Positions 25,779-34,197 of a stretch of 64,000 nucleotides of DNA are shown here, piece after piece. This DNA comes from Antiquaquibacter soli (lineage in GTDB: Bacteria > Actinomycetota > Actinomycetes > Actinomycetales > Microbacteriaceae), in assembly GCF_030580675.1 (NCBI RefSeq), contig NZ_JAUQUB010000001.1, forward strand, positions 434,001 to 498,000, given 5' to 3'. Each line of letters opens with the position of its first letter. Position 1 is the first letter of the stretch. Position numbers and translations under genes: made by a program. The notes under the pieces are model-generated. The model worked only from the letters and a program-made list of their open reading frames with translations. It made no database searches and was not told where the DNA came from.

Positions 25779-26747
25779 GTGGATGCTCCTCCCTTCGTCC
25801 CACGGACCCCCGGGCCAGACGGCGCTCGGGCGGGCCGCGACCAGTTCGGTGCGCTGGGCGAGCTCCTCGCCGACCCGCTCGTCACCGACGTGTTCGTGAA
25901 CGGCGGTGCCGGAGTGTGGGTCGATCGTGGCGCGGGCGCCGTGCGCGACACCCTGACGCTGTCCGAGGCAGAGGCGCGCGAGCTCGCCGTCCGCCTCATC
26001 GCGCGCGGCGGCAGGCACGTCGACGAGGCGACCCCGTGCGTCGACGTCCGCTTGGGGGAGGGCATCCGGGTGCACGCCGTCCTTCCGCCGGTCGCGACGG
26101 CGGGAGCGCTCCTCTCTATCCGCGTGCCGCGCGCACGCCCTCCCGTCTTCGACGAGCTCGAGCGATCGGGCTTCTTCGGGGCTGACGGCGACCGGGTTCG
26201 CTCCCTCGTCGCTCGTCGGGCGAACCTCCTCGTCTCCGGCGCCGGGGGATCGGGCAAGACCACCCTCCTCGGTGCGCTCCTCTCCGCGGCACCCGCCCAC
26301 GAGCGGATCGTGCTTATCGAGGATGTCGCGGAACTCCGGGTGAGCCATCCGCACGTCGTCTCGCTCGAGGCCCGCCAGCCGAACCTGGAGGGGGCAGGCG
26401 GCATCGGACTGGCGCAGCTCGTGCGAGAGGCACTGCGAATGCGCCCCGATCGGCTCGTGCTCGGCGAGTGCCGCGGCCCGGAGGTGCGCGAGCTGCTCGG
26501 AGCGCTCAATACGGGTCACGACGGCGGAGCCGGCACCATCCATGCCAACTCCCTCGTCGATGTTCCGGCGAGGCTCGAAGCGCTCGGAGCGCTCGCCGCG
26601 CTCGGCCCGGACGCGATCGCGCGCCAGGCGGTAAGTGCGATCGGGGCCGTGCTGCACGTCGAGCGAACTGCCGATGGCCGACGACTTGCCGCCCTGGGCA
26701 GATTCCGACTCGATGCTCGCGATCGCCTCGAAGTGATCCCGCTGTGA
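25779..26747 (+). CDS. TadA/CpaF-type secretion ATPase
   Basis: Cytoplasmic hexameric ATPase driving Flp/Tad pilus assembly, 322 aa. The N-terminal domain has LADPLVTDVFVNGGAGVWVD, as in CpaF/TadA. Walker A is VSGAGGSGKTTLLGAL (about 150-165), the Asp box is IVLIEDVAELRV, and Walker B with its Glu lies in RLVLGECRGPEVRELLGAL; THANS-type GTIHANSL is also present. It is shorter than classical TadA because the N-terminal linker is reduced. GTG 25779 is used without a clear Shine-Dalgarno. It overlaps the next gene as GTGA. Confidence 0.92.
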   Translation: MDAPPFVPRTPGPDGARAGRDQFGALGELLADPLVTDVFVNGGAGVWVDRGAGAVRDTLTLSEAEARELAVRLIARGGRHVDEATPCVDVRLGEGIRVHAVLPPVATAGALLSIRVPRARPPVFDELERSGFFGADGDRVRSLVARRANLLVSGAGGSGKTTLLGALLSAAPAHERIVLIEDVAELRVSHPHVVSLEARQPNLEGAGGIGLAQLVREALRMRPDRLVLGECRGPEVRELLGALNTGHDGGAGTIHANSLVDVPARLEALGALAALGPDAIARQAVSAIGAVLHVERTADGRRLAALGRFRLDARDRLEVIPL

Positions 26748-27670
26748 GGTCCGCTCCGGCGCTCGCGGATGTCGCCCGGGTCGCCCAGAGGCTCGCGGTT
26801 CTGCTCGATGCCGGCGTCGCCCCGAGCGCTGCGTGGCAGTTCGTCGCCGACTCCGACAGTCGCTCCGCCGCGCCGAGTATCTCCGAGCACGTGGCTCGCG
26901 CCGCGGAACCAGCGGGCATCGCCGACGCCATCGGTGCGGCAGCGCTCGGCCGCCCGGCCGCAGAGTCGCGGGCCTGGCGCGGGCTTGCCGCGGCGTGGCA
27001 GGTCGCGACCACAGCCGGCGCACCGCTCGCGTCGGCGCTGCGCGAATACGCCCGTTCCCTTCGCGAGCTCGCCGACGCCGAACGAGACGTCGAGGTAGCT
27101 CTCGCCTCGCCGCGTGCCACGGCCCGCGTCGTACTCGCGCTTCCCGCGATCGGCGTGCTGTTCGGCGCGCTCATGGGGTTTGGCACTCTCGAGGTACTGT
27201 TTGCGACGCCGCTGGGCTGGGCCTGCCTTGCGATCGGGGGAGCGCTCATGTTCGCTGCTCGAGCCTGGAACTGGCGGCTCATGAAGTCGGCGCGCCCGGT
27301 GGACTCGACACCCGGACTGTCGTGCGAGCTGCTCGCCATTGCGATGGGCGGCGGTGCATCCCTCGATCGAGCGCGCGCGTCCGCCGACGCCGCCACGGTG
27401 CGCTTCGGCCTCGTGGCCGCCGACGGCGGGCGAGCCGACGCGGCCATCCGCCTCGCCACGCGGGCCGGTGTGCCGGTCGCTGAGCTGCTGCGCGCCGAGG
27501 CCGAGGAGCTTCGCCGGGATGCCCGTTCCGAGGCGCAGCGCGGTGCGGCCGCGCTCTCGGTGCGCCTGATGCTGCCGCTCGGGCTGTGCGTGCTACCGGC
27601 GTTCCTCGTGCTCGGGGTCGCACCTCTCGTGGCCGCCGTGGTGACGTCCGTCCTGGACGGTCTCACATGA
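26744..27670 (+). CDS. Type II secretion F-domain protein (TadB/TadC-like)
   Basis: Inner-membrane platform protein of the Tad pilus, 308 aa from GTG 26744 (GTGA overlap with TadA). Cytoplasmic F-domain-like segments (about 1-115 and 190-270, for example CELLAIAMGGGASLDRARAS) flank pairs of membrane helices (ARVVLALPAIGVLFGALMGF, GWACLAIGGALMFAA, and a final LMLPLGLCVLPAFLVLGVAP). Canonical loci have separate TadB and TadC; here only one F-type gene is present. Confidence 0.85.
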   Translation: MRSAPALADVARVAQRLAVLLDAGVAPSAAWQFVADSDSRSAAPSISEHVARAAEPAGIADAIGAAALGRPAAESRAWRGLAAAWQVATTAGAPLASALREYARSLRELADAERDVEVALASPRATARVVLALPAIGVLFGALMGFGTLEVLFATPLGWACLAIGGALMFAARAWNWRLMKSARPVDSTPGLSCELLAIAMGGGASLDRARASADAATVRFGLVAADGGRADAAIRLATRAGVPVAELLRAEAEELRRDARSEAQRGAAALSVRLMLPLGLCVLPAFLVLGVAPLVAAVVTSVLDGLT

Positions 27671-27688
27671 CGCCTCGCACCTACTCGT

Positions 27689-27694
27689 TAGGAT
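27689..27694 (+). promoter_or_regulatory. Possible -10 box of acyltransferase gene
   Basis: TAGGAT lies 24 nt before ATG 27719, leaving a short leader that carries the Shine-Dalgarno GGGGGAG. It would give the inserted acyltransferase its own promoter inside the tad locus. Confidence 0.35.
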
Positions 27695-27718
27695 CAGATC
27701 AGCATCCCGGGGGAGACC

Positions 27719-29809
27719 ATGACACGAGCGCGCACCGTGGGCGATGGCCTGCGCTCGCTCGCCGGCTGGGATGCCACTGGCCAGCGCTCCGACATCCAGG
27801 GGCTGCGGGCTCTCGCGGTGACCGCCGTGATCCTCAACCATCTCGTCGGCTGGCCCGCTGGCGGATTCGTCGGTGTGGACGTGTTCTTCGTCATCTCCGG
27901 CTTCCTGATCACAGGGCATCTCCTCCGCGAGCATGATACCGAGGGGCGGATCAGCTTCGCCGCGTTCTATGCGCGCCGCGTGAAGCGCATCCTTCCGATG
28001 GCCCTCGTTGTCCTCGCAGTGACGGTTGCCGTGAGCTTTGTGGTGTTCAACGAGGTGCGGTCGCGAGGCGTGCTCGTGGATGCGGTCTGGGCGCTCCTGT
28101 TCAGCGCCAACTGGCAGCTCGTCGCAGAGGGCGCGGACTACTTCGCCGCGACCTCCGCGCCGTCGCCCCTCGAGCACTACTGGTCGCTGGGAGTTGAGGA
28201 GCAGTTCTACCTCGTCTGGCCGGCGATCATGGTGGCTGCGATCGCGATCCTCGGCGCACGCCTGCGCGGAGACGGCCCCCGTCGCGCCGCAGCGCTAGCG
28301 ATCGGAGCGATCACGGTCGCGAGCCTGGCCTGGGCGCTCGGGCAGAGCGCCGCGAACCCCGCGAGCGCGTACTTCTCGACTCTCACCCGGGTCTGGGAGC
28401 TCGGCGTCGGCGCCCTCCTAGCCTGCGCGACACCACTGCTCCTGCGGCTCCCGGGCGCGATGAGGCCGCTCCTGGCCTGGTCGGGGCTCGCGGGCATCCT
28501 CGCGTCGGGAGCGCTCATCGACGGACGCACCACGTTCCCGGCACCGTGGGGTCTACTGCCTGTGCTTGGGACGGCGCTCGTCATCGCTGCGGGCACAGGT
28601 CGGGTCAGCCGAACCCTCGTGCCGCTCACGAACGCCGCAAGCCGCTACGTGGGCGACATCTCTTACTCCCTCTATCTGTGGCACTTGCCGGTGATCGTGC
28701 TCGGCTCTTCTCTCTTCCCCGATGGTGGGCGTCGCTCGCTGCTCGGCTTCGCGCTCGTGACGTTCGCCCTGGCGGTGGTCGGCTATCACCTCATCGAGAA
28801 CCCGATCCGGCGGTCCCGCTGGCTGGTGGGCGGCACGCCGCGTCGCGCCGCGGCTCCACGCGGGGTGCTGGCGCGTCGAGCGGTCTCGGTGGCGGCGGTG
28901 AGCGCGATGGCCTTTGGTGCCGGGGCAGTGCTCGTCGTGACCGACCCGCACGCGGCATCCGTGCACTCGACGCCACCCACCCGGGATGTCCCGGCCGCGT
29001 CCGAGCTGGGTCCCGCCAACGTGGCCCTCGAGCGGGAGATTTTGGATGCCGTCGGTGCGACCGCCTGGCCGGAGCTCGATCCCCCGATGCGCGAGGTGAT
29101 CGGCAACACGGGCGAACCCGTCGGGGGCGTCAACGCCTGCGGGAGCCTTGTCGATCCCGCGCCGGACGAGTGCGCGTGGGGGGATGGCTCGGCGCCGCGC
29201 ACTGCGGTGCTGCTCGGCGACTCGGTAGCCCTCGCCTGGATGCCCGCCCTGATGCCGATGTACGCGACGGGAGACTGGAGGCTCCTCGTCCGCGCCAACC
29301 ACGGCTGCGCTTTCGTCGCCAGCAAGCCGGATACCCCCGACTCCTGCGACCGGCACAAAGAAGAGATGATCGACCTCGTCGCCGAGCTCGAGCCGGACCT
29401 GGTCATCGTCGCCAACAACTACCCCGTCGCGGGGGATCTGGATGTGTGGGGCGCCGACCTCTCTGCGACCCTGTCGCGGCTCAACGGATTCGGGCAGCTG
29501 CTCGTGCTCGCGCCGCCGCCTCAGGAGAAGAGCATCGAGGAGTGCTATCTTCCGGCTGGCGATCCCAGCGACTGCGTCACGGCATCAGCGGGCTACTACC
29601 AAGATCTGGAAGCTGCCGAGCGCCGAGCGACCGAGGGCGCCGGCGGGACCTACGTGGAGACCGAGTGGCTGTTTTGCACAGCAGACGGCGAGTGCCCCGC
29701 CTTCGTCGGCACGGTGCCGGTGAAGATCGACACGGTGCACATGAGCCGCTGGTACGCGGCGAAGATTGAACCGGCGCTCCGTGAGCTCCTCGGCGCCGTG
29801 ATGCCCTGA
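27719..29809 (+). CDS. OafA-type acyltransferase with SGNH C-terminal domain
   Basis: Membrane O-acyltransferase (family 3) fused to an SGNH domain, 696 aa; such proteins acetylate surface glycans, moving acetyl groups across the membrane. The N-terminal half (1-390) has about ten helices and the signature DIQGLRALAVTAVILNHL then GFVGVDVFFVISGFLITGH, with the conserved His in ILNHL. The SGNH half (about 430-690) has LLGDSVALAWMPAL (GDS serine) and DTVHMSRWYA (Asp/His). It interrupts the tad genes, between the F-type protein and the pilin. It may modify the pilin, or simply be an insertion. Confidence 0.92.
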   Translation: MTRARTVGDGLRSLAGWDATGQRSDIQGLRALAVTAVILNHLVGWPAGGFVGVDVFFVISGFLITGHLLREHDTEGRISFAAFYARRVKRILPMALVVLAVTVAVSFVVFNEVRSRGVLVDAVWALLFSANWQLVAEGADYFAATSAPSPLEHYWSLGVEEQFYLVWPAIMVAAIAILGARLRGDGPRRAAALAIGAITVASLAWALGQSAANPASAYFSTLTRVWELGVGALLACATPLLLRLPGAMRPLLAWSGLAGILASGALIDGRTTFPAPWGLLPVLGTALVIAAGTGRVSRTLVPLTNAASRYVGDISYSLYLWHLPVIVLGSSLFPDGGRRSLLGFALVTFALAVVGYHLIENPIRRSRWLVGGTPRRAAAPRGVLARRAVSVAAVSAMAFGAGAVLVVTDPHAASVHSTPPTRDVPAASELGPANVALEREILDAVGATAWPELDPPMREVIGNTGEPVGGVNACGSLVDPAPDECAWGDGSAPRTAVLLGDSVALAWMPALMPMYATGDWRLLVRANHGCAFVASKPDTPDSCDRHKEEMIDLVAELEPDLVIVANNYPVAGDLDVWGADLSATLSRLNGFGQLLVLAPPPQEKSIEECYLPAGDPSDCVTASAGYYQDLEAAERRATEGAGGTYVETEWLFCTADGECPAFVGTVPVKIDTVHMSRWYAAKIEPALRELLGAVMP

Positions 29810-29922
29810 CCCTTCCTCCCCAGGCAGCGCTCGCTCCACCCTCTCCCCGATTGACCACGCTGCCCATCACGCACCCCAGGTCGGCAGTGAGGATGAATCT
29901 ACTCGCGCCAGGAGGGATAGTA

Positions 29923-30093
29923 ATGAAGAAGCATCACTGGCTCCGCGACGAGTCCGGAGCGGCGACCGCGGAGTACGCCATAGCGACGATGGCCGCGGTC
30001 GGCTTCGCCGGCCTGCTCGTCGTGATCCTGCGCTCGGACGAGGTTCGCGCGATGCTCACCGACATCGTGCGGCGGGCGCTGTCGCTGCCGTGA
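29923..30093 (+). CDS. DUF4244 Flp-type pilin
   Basis: 56-aa probable major pilin of the Tad system. It contains the Flp prepilin motif G-XXXX-EY as G|AATAEY at residues 12-18, followed by the hydrophobic stretch AIATMAAVGFAGLLVVIL. Cleavage after that Gly would be done by a prepilin peptidase not encoded here. Start ATG 29923 has a strong GGAGGG upstream; in-frame ATG 29893 is an alternative. It overlaps the TadE-like gene as GTGA. Short, so easily missed, but the motif and context are clear. Confidence 0.88.
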   Translation: MKKHHWLRDESGAATAEYAIATMAAVGFAGLLVVILRSDEVRAMLTDIVRRALSLP

Positions 30094-30410
30094 GCCGCTC
30101 CGAGCGCGGCAGTGTGACGGCAGAATTCGCTGTCGCCCTGCCGGCGATCGTGATCGTGCTGGCTGTCTGCCTGGGCGGACTCGCCCTCGCCGCGCAGTAT
30201 GTGCGGGTCCAGGATGCCGCGGCGGCGGCAGCCCGGGACGCCGGCCGCGGTGACGGTGTGGGTGTTGTCTCGCGCCTCGTGCCGGGTGCGGCCGCGGAGC
30301 AGTGGTCAGAGGGCCACCTCGTCTGCGTCCGGGTGACAGCGGTCGGGCGGCTCGCATCGGTTGCGGTGCCGTTGTCGGCGATGTCCTGCTCGCTCGGCGG
30401 CGGCCAGTGA
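30090..30410 (+). CDS. TadE-like pseudopilin
   Basis: 106-aa minor pilin-like protein of the Tad locus. The pseudopilin processing motif is G|SVTAEF (residues 7-13), followed by the membrane helix AVALPAIVIVLAVCLGGLAL and a short extracytoplasmic tail with two cysteines. GTG 30090 overlaps the pilin stop, and its own stop overlaps the next GTG, so pilin, this protein and the following one should be made together. Confidence 0.88.
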   Translation: MSRSERGSVTAEFAVALPAIVIVLAVCLGGLALAAQYVRVQDAAAAAARDAGRGDGVGVVSRLVPGAAAEQWSEGHLVCVRVTAVGRLASVAVPLSAMSCSLGGGQ

Positions 30411-30844
30411 CGGGGCGGTGGCGCTCTGATGCGGGTGCCGGCGCGGTGCTCGCCGTCGCTGTCGTCGCGGCAGTCGTACTCGTGGCAGGGCTCGTCCTCC
30501 CGCTGTGCGTCGTGCTCGTCGCCAGGACGGCGGCAGCGGGAGCGGCGGATGCTGCGGCTCTCGCCGCGGCGGACGTGGCGGCGGGCATCCACCCCGGCTT
30601 CCCCTGCGAGACGGCGTCGCGCGTGGCCGCCGCAAACGGCGCGAGCCTGGAGTCATGCGAGGTCGACGGCGCCGTAGTGACCGTCTCCACGGGCAGACTC
30701 GTGGCGGGTTTCGCGACAGTGGCGCGCGCCACGGCCGGTCCACCGCCTCAGGAGTCCAATAGGCGAGAACGCCGCAGGAGTGTGTATGGTGTCGCTGGCG
30801 AGGCCCCCGATCTCGCACCCTGCTGTCCGAGACCAAGGAGCGCC
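30407..30844 (+). CDS. TadE-like protein, frame open into topA (no own stop)
   Basis: Rv3654c-like TadE/TadG-type membrane protein. From GTG 30407 (GTGA overlap) it shows an N-terminal helix AVLAVAVVAAVVLVAGLVLP, then an Ala-rich helix AAGAADAAALAAADVAAG and two cysteines (PCETAS, LESCEV). Recognisable family sequence ends near ATVARATAGPP (about 30750), but codon-by-codon reading finds no stop before topA: the frame runs on in phase with topA to 33556. I end the feature at the last codon before the topA start. Either the protein is fused to TopA, topA starts internally, or a sequencing or assembly error hides the stop. Confidence 0.7.
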
Positions 30845-33556
30845 GTGCCTGGCACGAAGAAACTCGTCATCGTCGAGTCGCCCACGAAGGCGAAGACGAT
30901 CGCCCAATACCTGGGCGACGGCTACGAGGTGCAGTCATCGGTGGGGCATATCCGCGATCTCATCGAGCCCAAGAACCTCCCGCCGGAGCTCAAGAAAGGC
31001 TCGCTCGGCAAGTTCTCGGTCGACGTCGAGAACCGCTTCGAGCCCTACTACGTGGTCTCCGATGCCAAGAAGAAGACGGTGAGCGAGCTCAAGCGCGCCC
31101 TCAAGGACGCCGACGAGCTCTACCTCGCCACTGATGAGGACCGCGAGGGCGAGGCGATCGCGTGGCACCTGCTCGAGGTGCTCAAGCCCAAGGTCCCGGT
31201 CAAGCGCATGGTGTTCCACGAGATCACCAAGGACGCCATCCAGCACGCCCGCGACAACACCCGCGAGATCGATACCGCGCTCGTGGACGCCCAGGAGACC
31301 CGTCGCATCCTCGACCGTCTGTACGGCTACGAGGTGTCGCCGGTGCTGTGGCGCAAGGTCGGCCCGGGCCTGTCCGCGGGCCGGGTGCAGTCCGCGGCGA
31401 CCCGACTGGTCGTCGATCGAGAGCGCGAGCGCCTCGCGTTCGTGACCGCGGCGTACTGGGACCTGGTCGCCGCCCTCACTCCCGGCGCGGAGAAGGATCG
31501 CTTCGAGTCGCGTCTTGTGCGGCTCGACGGCAAGCGCGTCGCCGCCGGTCGGGACTTCGACGACCGCGGCCGTCTCAAGGGCGACGCGGTCGCGCTCGAC
31601 GAGAGCGGCGCTCACGCTCTCGCGGCCGCCCTGTCGAAGCCGGGTGTGCCGATCGTCGTCAGCAACGTGGAGTCGAAGCCGTACACGCGCCGGCCGGCCG
31701 CGCCCTTCACCACATCCACTCTGCAGCAGGAGGCGGGCCGCAAGCTGCGCTTCTCCGCCCGCCAGACGATGAGCGTCGCCCAGTCTCTGTACGAGAACGG
31801 GTACATCACCTATATGCGAACCGACTCGCCGACGCTCAGTCAGCAGGCGATCGAGGCGGCCCGCGCTCAGGCCCGCTCCCTCTACGGCGCGGAGACGGTG
31901 CCGGATGCTCCCCGCCAGTACTCCGGAAAGAGCAAGAACGCCCAGGAGGCGCACGAGGCGATCCGTCCCTCGGGAGACACGTTCCGCACCCCGAGCGAGC
32001 TGCAGTCGGTGCTCCGCGGCAATGACTGGAAGCTCTACGACCTCATCTGGAAGCGCACGGTCGCGTCGCAGATGGCCGATGCGAAGGGGTCGACGGCATC
32101 CGTCACCATCACCGGCACGACGGAGGAAGGGCGCGTCGCCGAGTTCGTCGCGACAGGAACGGTCATCACCTTCCGCGGCTTCATGCAGGCCTACGAGGAG
32201 AGCCAGGACGAGGAGCGCAACGAGCCGGCAGAGCCGACGGAGGCCAAGCTGCCCCCGCTCACGGTCGGCCAGTCGCTCACCGCACTCGAGGTCGAGGCGA
32301 AGGGCCACGAGACGAGCCCGCCGCCGCGGTACACCGAGGCGAGCCTCGTCAAGCAGCTCGAGGAGCTCGGCATCGGGCGCCCCTCGACGTACGCGAGCAT
32401 CATCTCGACGATCATCGACCGGGGTTACGTCACCCCGCGCGGCCAGGCCCTCGTGCCGAACTGGATCGCGTTCAGTGTCGTCCGCCTGCTCGAGCAGTAC
32501 TTCGCCGACCTCGTCGAGTACGGGTTCACTGCGGAGATGGAGGACGACCTCGACCGCATTGCCGACGGCGAGGCCGACCGGGTCGACTGGCTCACCGGCT
32601 TCTACTTCGGCAGCGGCGACCACCGGGGCCTCAGGACCGTCATCGACAACCTCGGCGAGATCGACGCCCGCGAGATCAACTCCATCCGGATCGCCGACGA
32701 CGTGACCCTCCGGATCGGCAAGTACGGTCCGTACCTCGAGGCGCCGGGCGACGATCCCGACACGCCGCGTCGCGTGAACATCCCCCAGGACCTCGCCCCC
32801 GACGAGCTCACGGCCGAGAAGGCGCGCGAACTCATCGATGCCCCCGTCGTGACCGACCGCGTGATCGGCGTGAACCCGGAGAACGGCAAGGAGATCGTCG
32901 CCAAGGACGGCCGGTTCGGGCCGTACATCACCGAGCTCGAGCCCGAGGTGCCGGAGGAGCCCGCCGTCGAGGTGGTCGACCCGAAGACGGGTGAGGTGAA
33001 GACGAAGAAGCCCAAGAAGGTCGCTGCCCCGAAACCGCGCACGGCGTCGATCTTCAAATCCATGGACCTCGCGACGATCGATCTCGATACCGCCCTCAAG
33101 CTCTTGTCGCTCCCTCGCGTGGTCGGGCTCGACCCCGAGACGGGTGCCGAGATCACCGCCCAGAACGGGCGCTTCGGTCCCTACCTGAAGAGGGGCACCG
33201 ACAGCCGGTCGTTGACGACCGAGGACCAGATCTTCGAGATCGACCTCCCCGGGGCGCTCGAGATCTTCGCCCAGCCGAAGTACGGTGGCCGAGCAGCGTC
33301 GAGCGCGCTCAAAGAGTTCGAGAAGCCGGACCCGGTCAGCGAGAAGGCCATCAAGATCAAGGACGGGCGGTTCGGCGCGTACGTCACCGATGGCACGACG
33401 AACGCGACCATCCCGCGGGGCGAGTCCATCGAGGACATCGACTACGACCGAGCTGTGCAGCTGCTCGCCGACAAGCGCGCGAAGGGTCCTGCAAAGCCGA
33501 AGGCGAAGACCGCCGCGCGCAAGACCGCGGCTCGCCCCGCCGCCAAGAAGAAGTGA
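30845..33556 (+). CDS. topA: DNA topoisomerase I
   Basis: Type IA topoisomerase relaxing negative supercoils, 903 aa. The TOPRIM domain starts KKLVIVESPTKAKTIAQYL and contains LATDEDREGEAIAWHL; the active-site tyrosine is Tyr323 in YITYMRTDS. Actinobacterial-type C-terminal repeats (GRFGPYITELEPE, GRFGPYLKRG, GRFGAYVTDGTTNAT) replace zinc fingers, and the protein ends in a Lys/Ala tail as in mycobacterial enzymes. GTG 30845 has AAGGAG 4 nt upstream and gives the normal N-terminus. The frame is open upstream through the TadE-like gene. Coupled to tmk (TGATG). Confidence 0.95.
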   Translation: MPGTKKLVIVESPTKAKTIAQYLGDGYEVQSSVGHIRDLIEPKNLPPELKKGSLGKFSVDVENRFEPYYVVSDAKKKTVSELKRALKDADELYLATDEDREGEAIAWHLLEVLKPKVPVKRMVFHEITKDAIQHARDNTREIDTALVDAQETRRILDRLYGYEVSPVLWRKVGPGLSAGRVQSAATRLVVDRERERLAFVTAAYWDLVAALTPGAEKDRFESRLVRLDGKRVAAGRDFDDRGRLKGDAVALDESGAHALAAALSKPGVPIVVSNVESKPYTRRPAAPFTTSTLQQEAGRKLRFSARQTMSVAQSLYENGYITYMRTDSPTLSQQAIEAARAQARSLYGAETVPDAPRQYSGKSKNAQEAHEAIRPSGDTFRTPSELQSVLRGNDWKLYDLIWKRTVASQMADAKGSTASVTITGTTEEGRVAEFVATGTVITFRGFMQAYEESQDEERNEPAEPTEAKLPPLTVGQSLTALEVEAKGHETSPPPRYTEASLVKQLEELGIGRPSTYASIISTIIDRGYVTPRGQALVPNWIAFSVVRLLEQYFADLVEYGFTAEMEDDLDRIADGEADRVDWLTGFYFGSGDHRGLRTVIDNLGEIDAREINSIRIADDVTLRIGKYGPYLEAPGDDPDTPRRVNIPQDLAPDELTAEKARELIDAPVVTDRVIGVNPENGKEIVAKDGRFGPYITELEPEVPEEPAVEVVDPKTGEVKTKKPKKVAAPKPRTASIFKSMDLATIDLDTALKLLSLPRVVGLDPETGAEITAQNGRFGPYLKRGTDSRSLTTEDQIFEIDLPGALEIFAQPKYGGRAASSALKEFEKPDPVSEKAIKIKDGRFGAYVTDGTTNATIPRGESIEDIDYDRAVQLLADKRAKGPAKPKAKTAARKTAARPAAKKK

Positions 33557-34167
33557 TGCCGGGTCTCTTCATCACCTTCGAAGGCGGGGACGGGTCGGGC
33601 AAGTCCACCCAGTCGGCCCTCCTGACCGAGTGGCTCGAGTCGCTCGGCCGGACCGTCGTGCTCTCGCGCGAACCGGGAGGCACCGACCTCGGTCTCGAGT
33701 TGCGCGAGATCGTGCTGCATCGCCGCGGCCACATCGCGCCTCGCGCGGAGGCGCTCATCTACGCCGCCGATCGCGCCCACAACATCGCCACCCGGGTGCG
33801 ACCCGCCCTCGAGCGCGGCGACATCGTCGTGCAGGACCGCTACCTCGACTCGTCCGTGGCCTACCAGGGCGCGGGTCGCGTCCTCGGCGGCGCGGAGGTG
33901 CGCGAGCTCTCGCTGTGGGCTACGGAGGGACTGCTCCCCGACCTCACTATCTTGCTCGACCTGCACGAGGGCCAGGACCGGCTCGCCGATCGCACGAGGT
34001 ACGACCGACTCGAGGCGGCGGGCGACGACTTCCACGCGAGAGTGCGCGAGGCCTACCTCGAGCTCGCGGCCGCGGAGCCGCAGCGGTTCCTCGTGCTCGA
34101 CGCGCGCGACTCGATCGAGAACATCGCGGCGCGCATCCGCTCCCGCGTCCAGCCGCTGCTCGGCTAG
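33556..34167 (+). CDS. tmk: Thymidylate kinase
   Basis: Phosphorylates dTMP to dTDP, essential for DNA synthesis. 203 aa. P-loop GGDGSGKST at residues 9-17, DR[YH]-type motif DRYLDSSVAYQG, and REPGGTDLG for substrate binding. ATG 33556 overlaps the topA stop by one base; GTG 33553 directly before it would add one residue. Followed by holB, giving a replication-related cluster topA-tmk-holB. Confidence 0.96.
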   Translation: MPGLFITFEGGDGSGKSTQSALLTEWLESLGRTVVLSREPGGTDLGLELREIVLHRRGHIAPRAEALIYAADRAHNIATRVRPALERGDIVVQDRYLDSSVAYQGAGRVLGGAEVRELSLWATEGLLPDLTILLDLHEGQDRLADRTRYDRLEAAGDDFHARVREAYLELAAAEPQRFLVLDARDSIENIAARIRSRVQPLLG

Positions 34168-34184
34168 TCGTCGGCCGCCTCGCA

Positions 34185-34190
34185 TAGGCT
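34185..34190 (+). promoter_or_regulatory. -10 box of holB
   Basis: TAGGCT ends 7 nt before ATG 34198, consistent with a leaderless transcript. No Shine-Dalgarno is seen. Confidence 0.5.
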
Positions 34191-34197
34191 TACGCGC

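Noticed and set aside
30935-32623. Long minus-strand frame opposite topA
   Set aside because: Arg/Val/Leu-rich shadow without domains; topA is certain.
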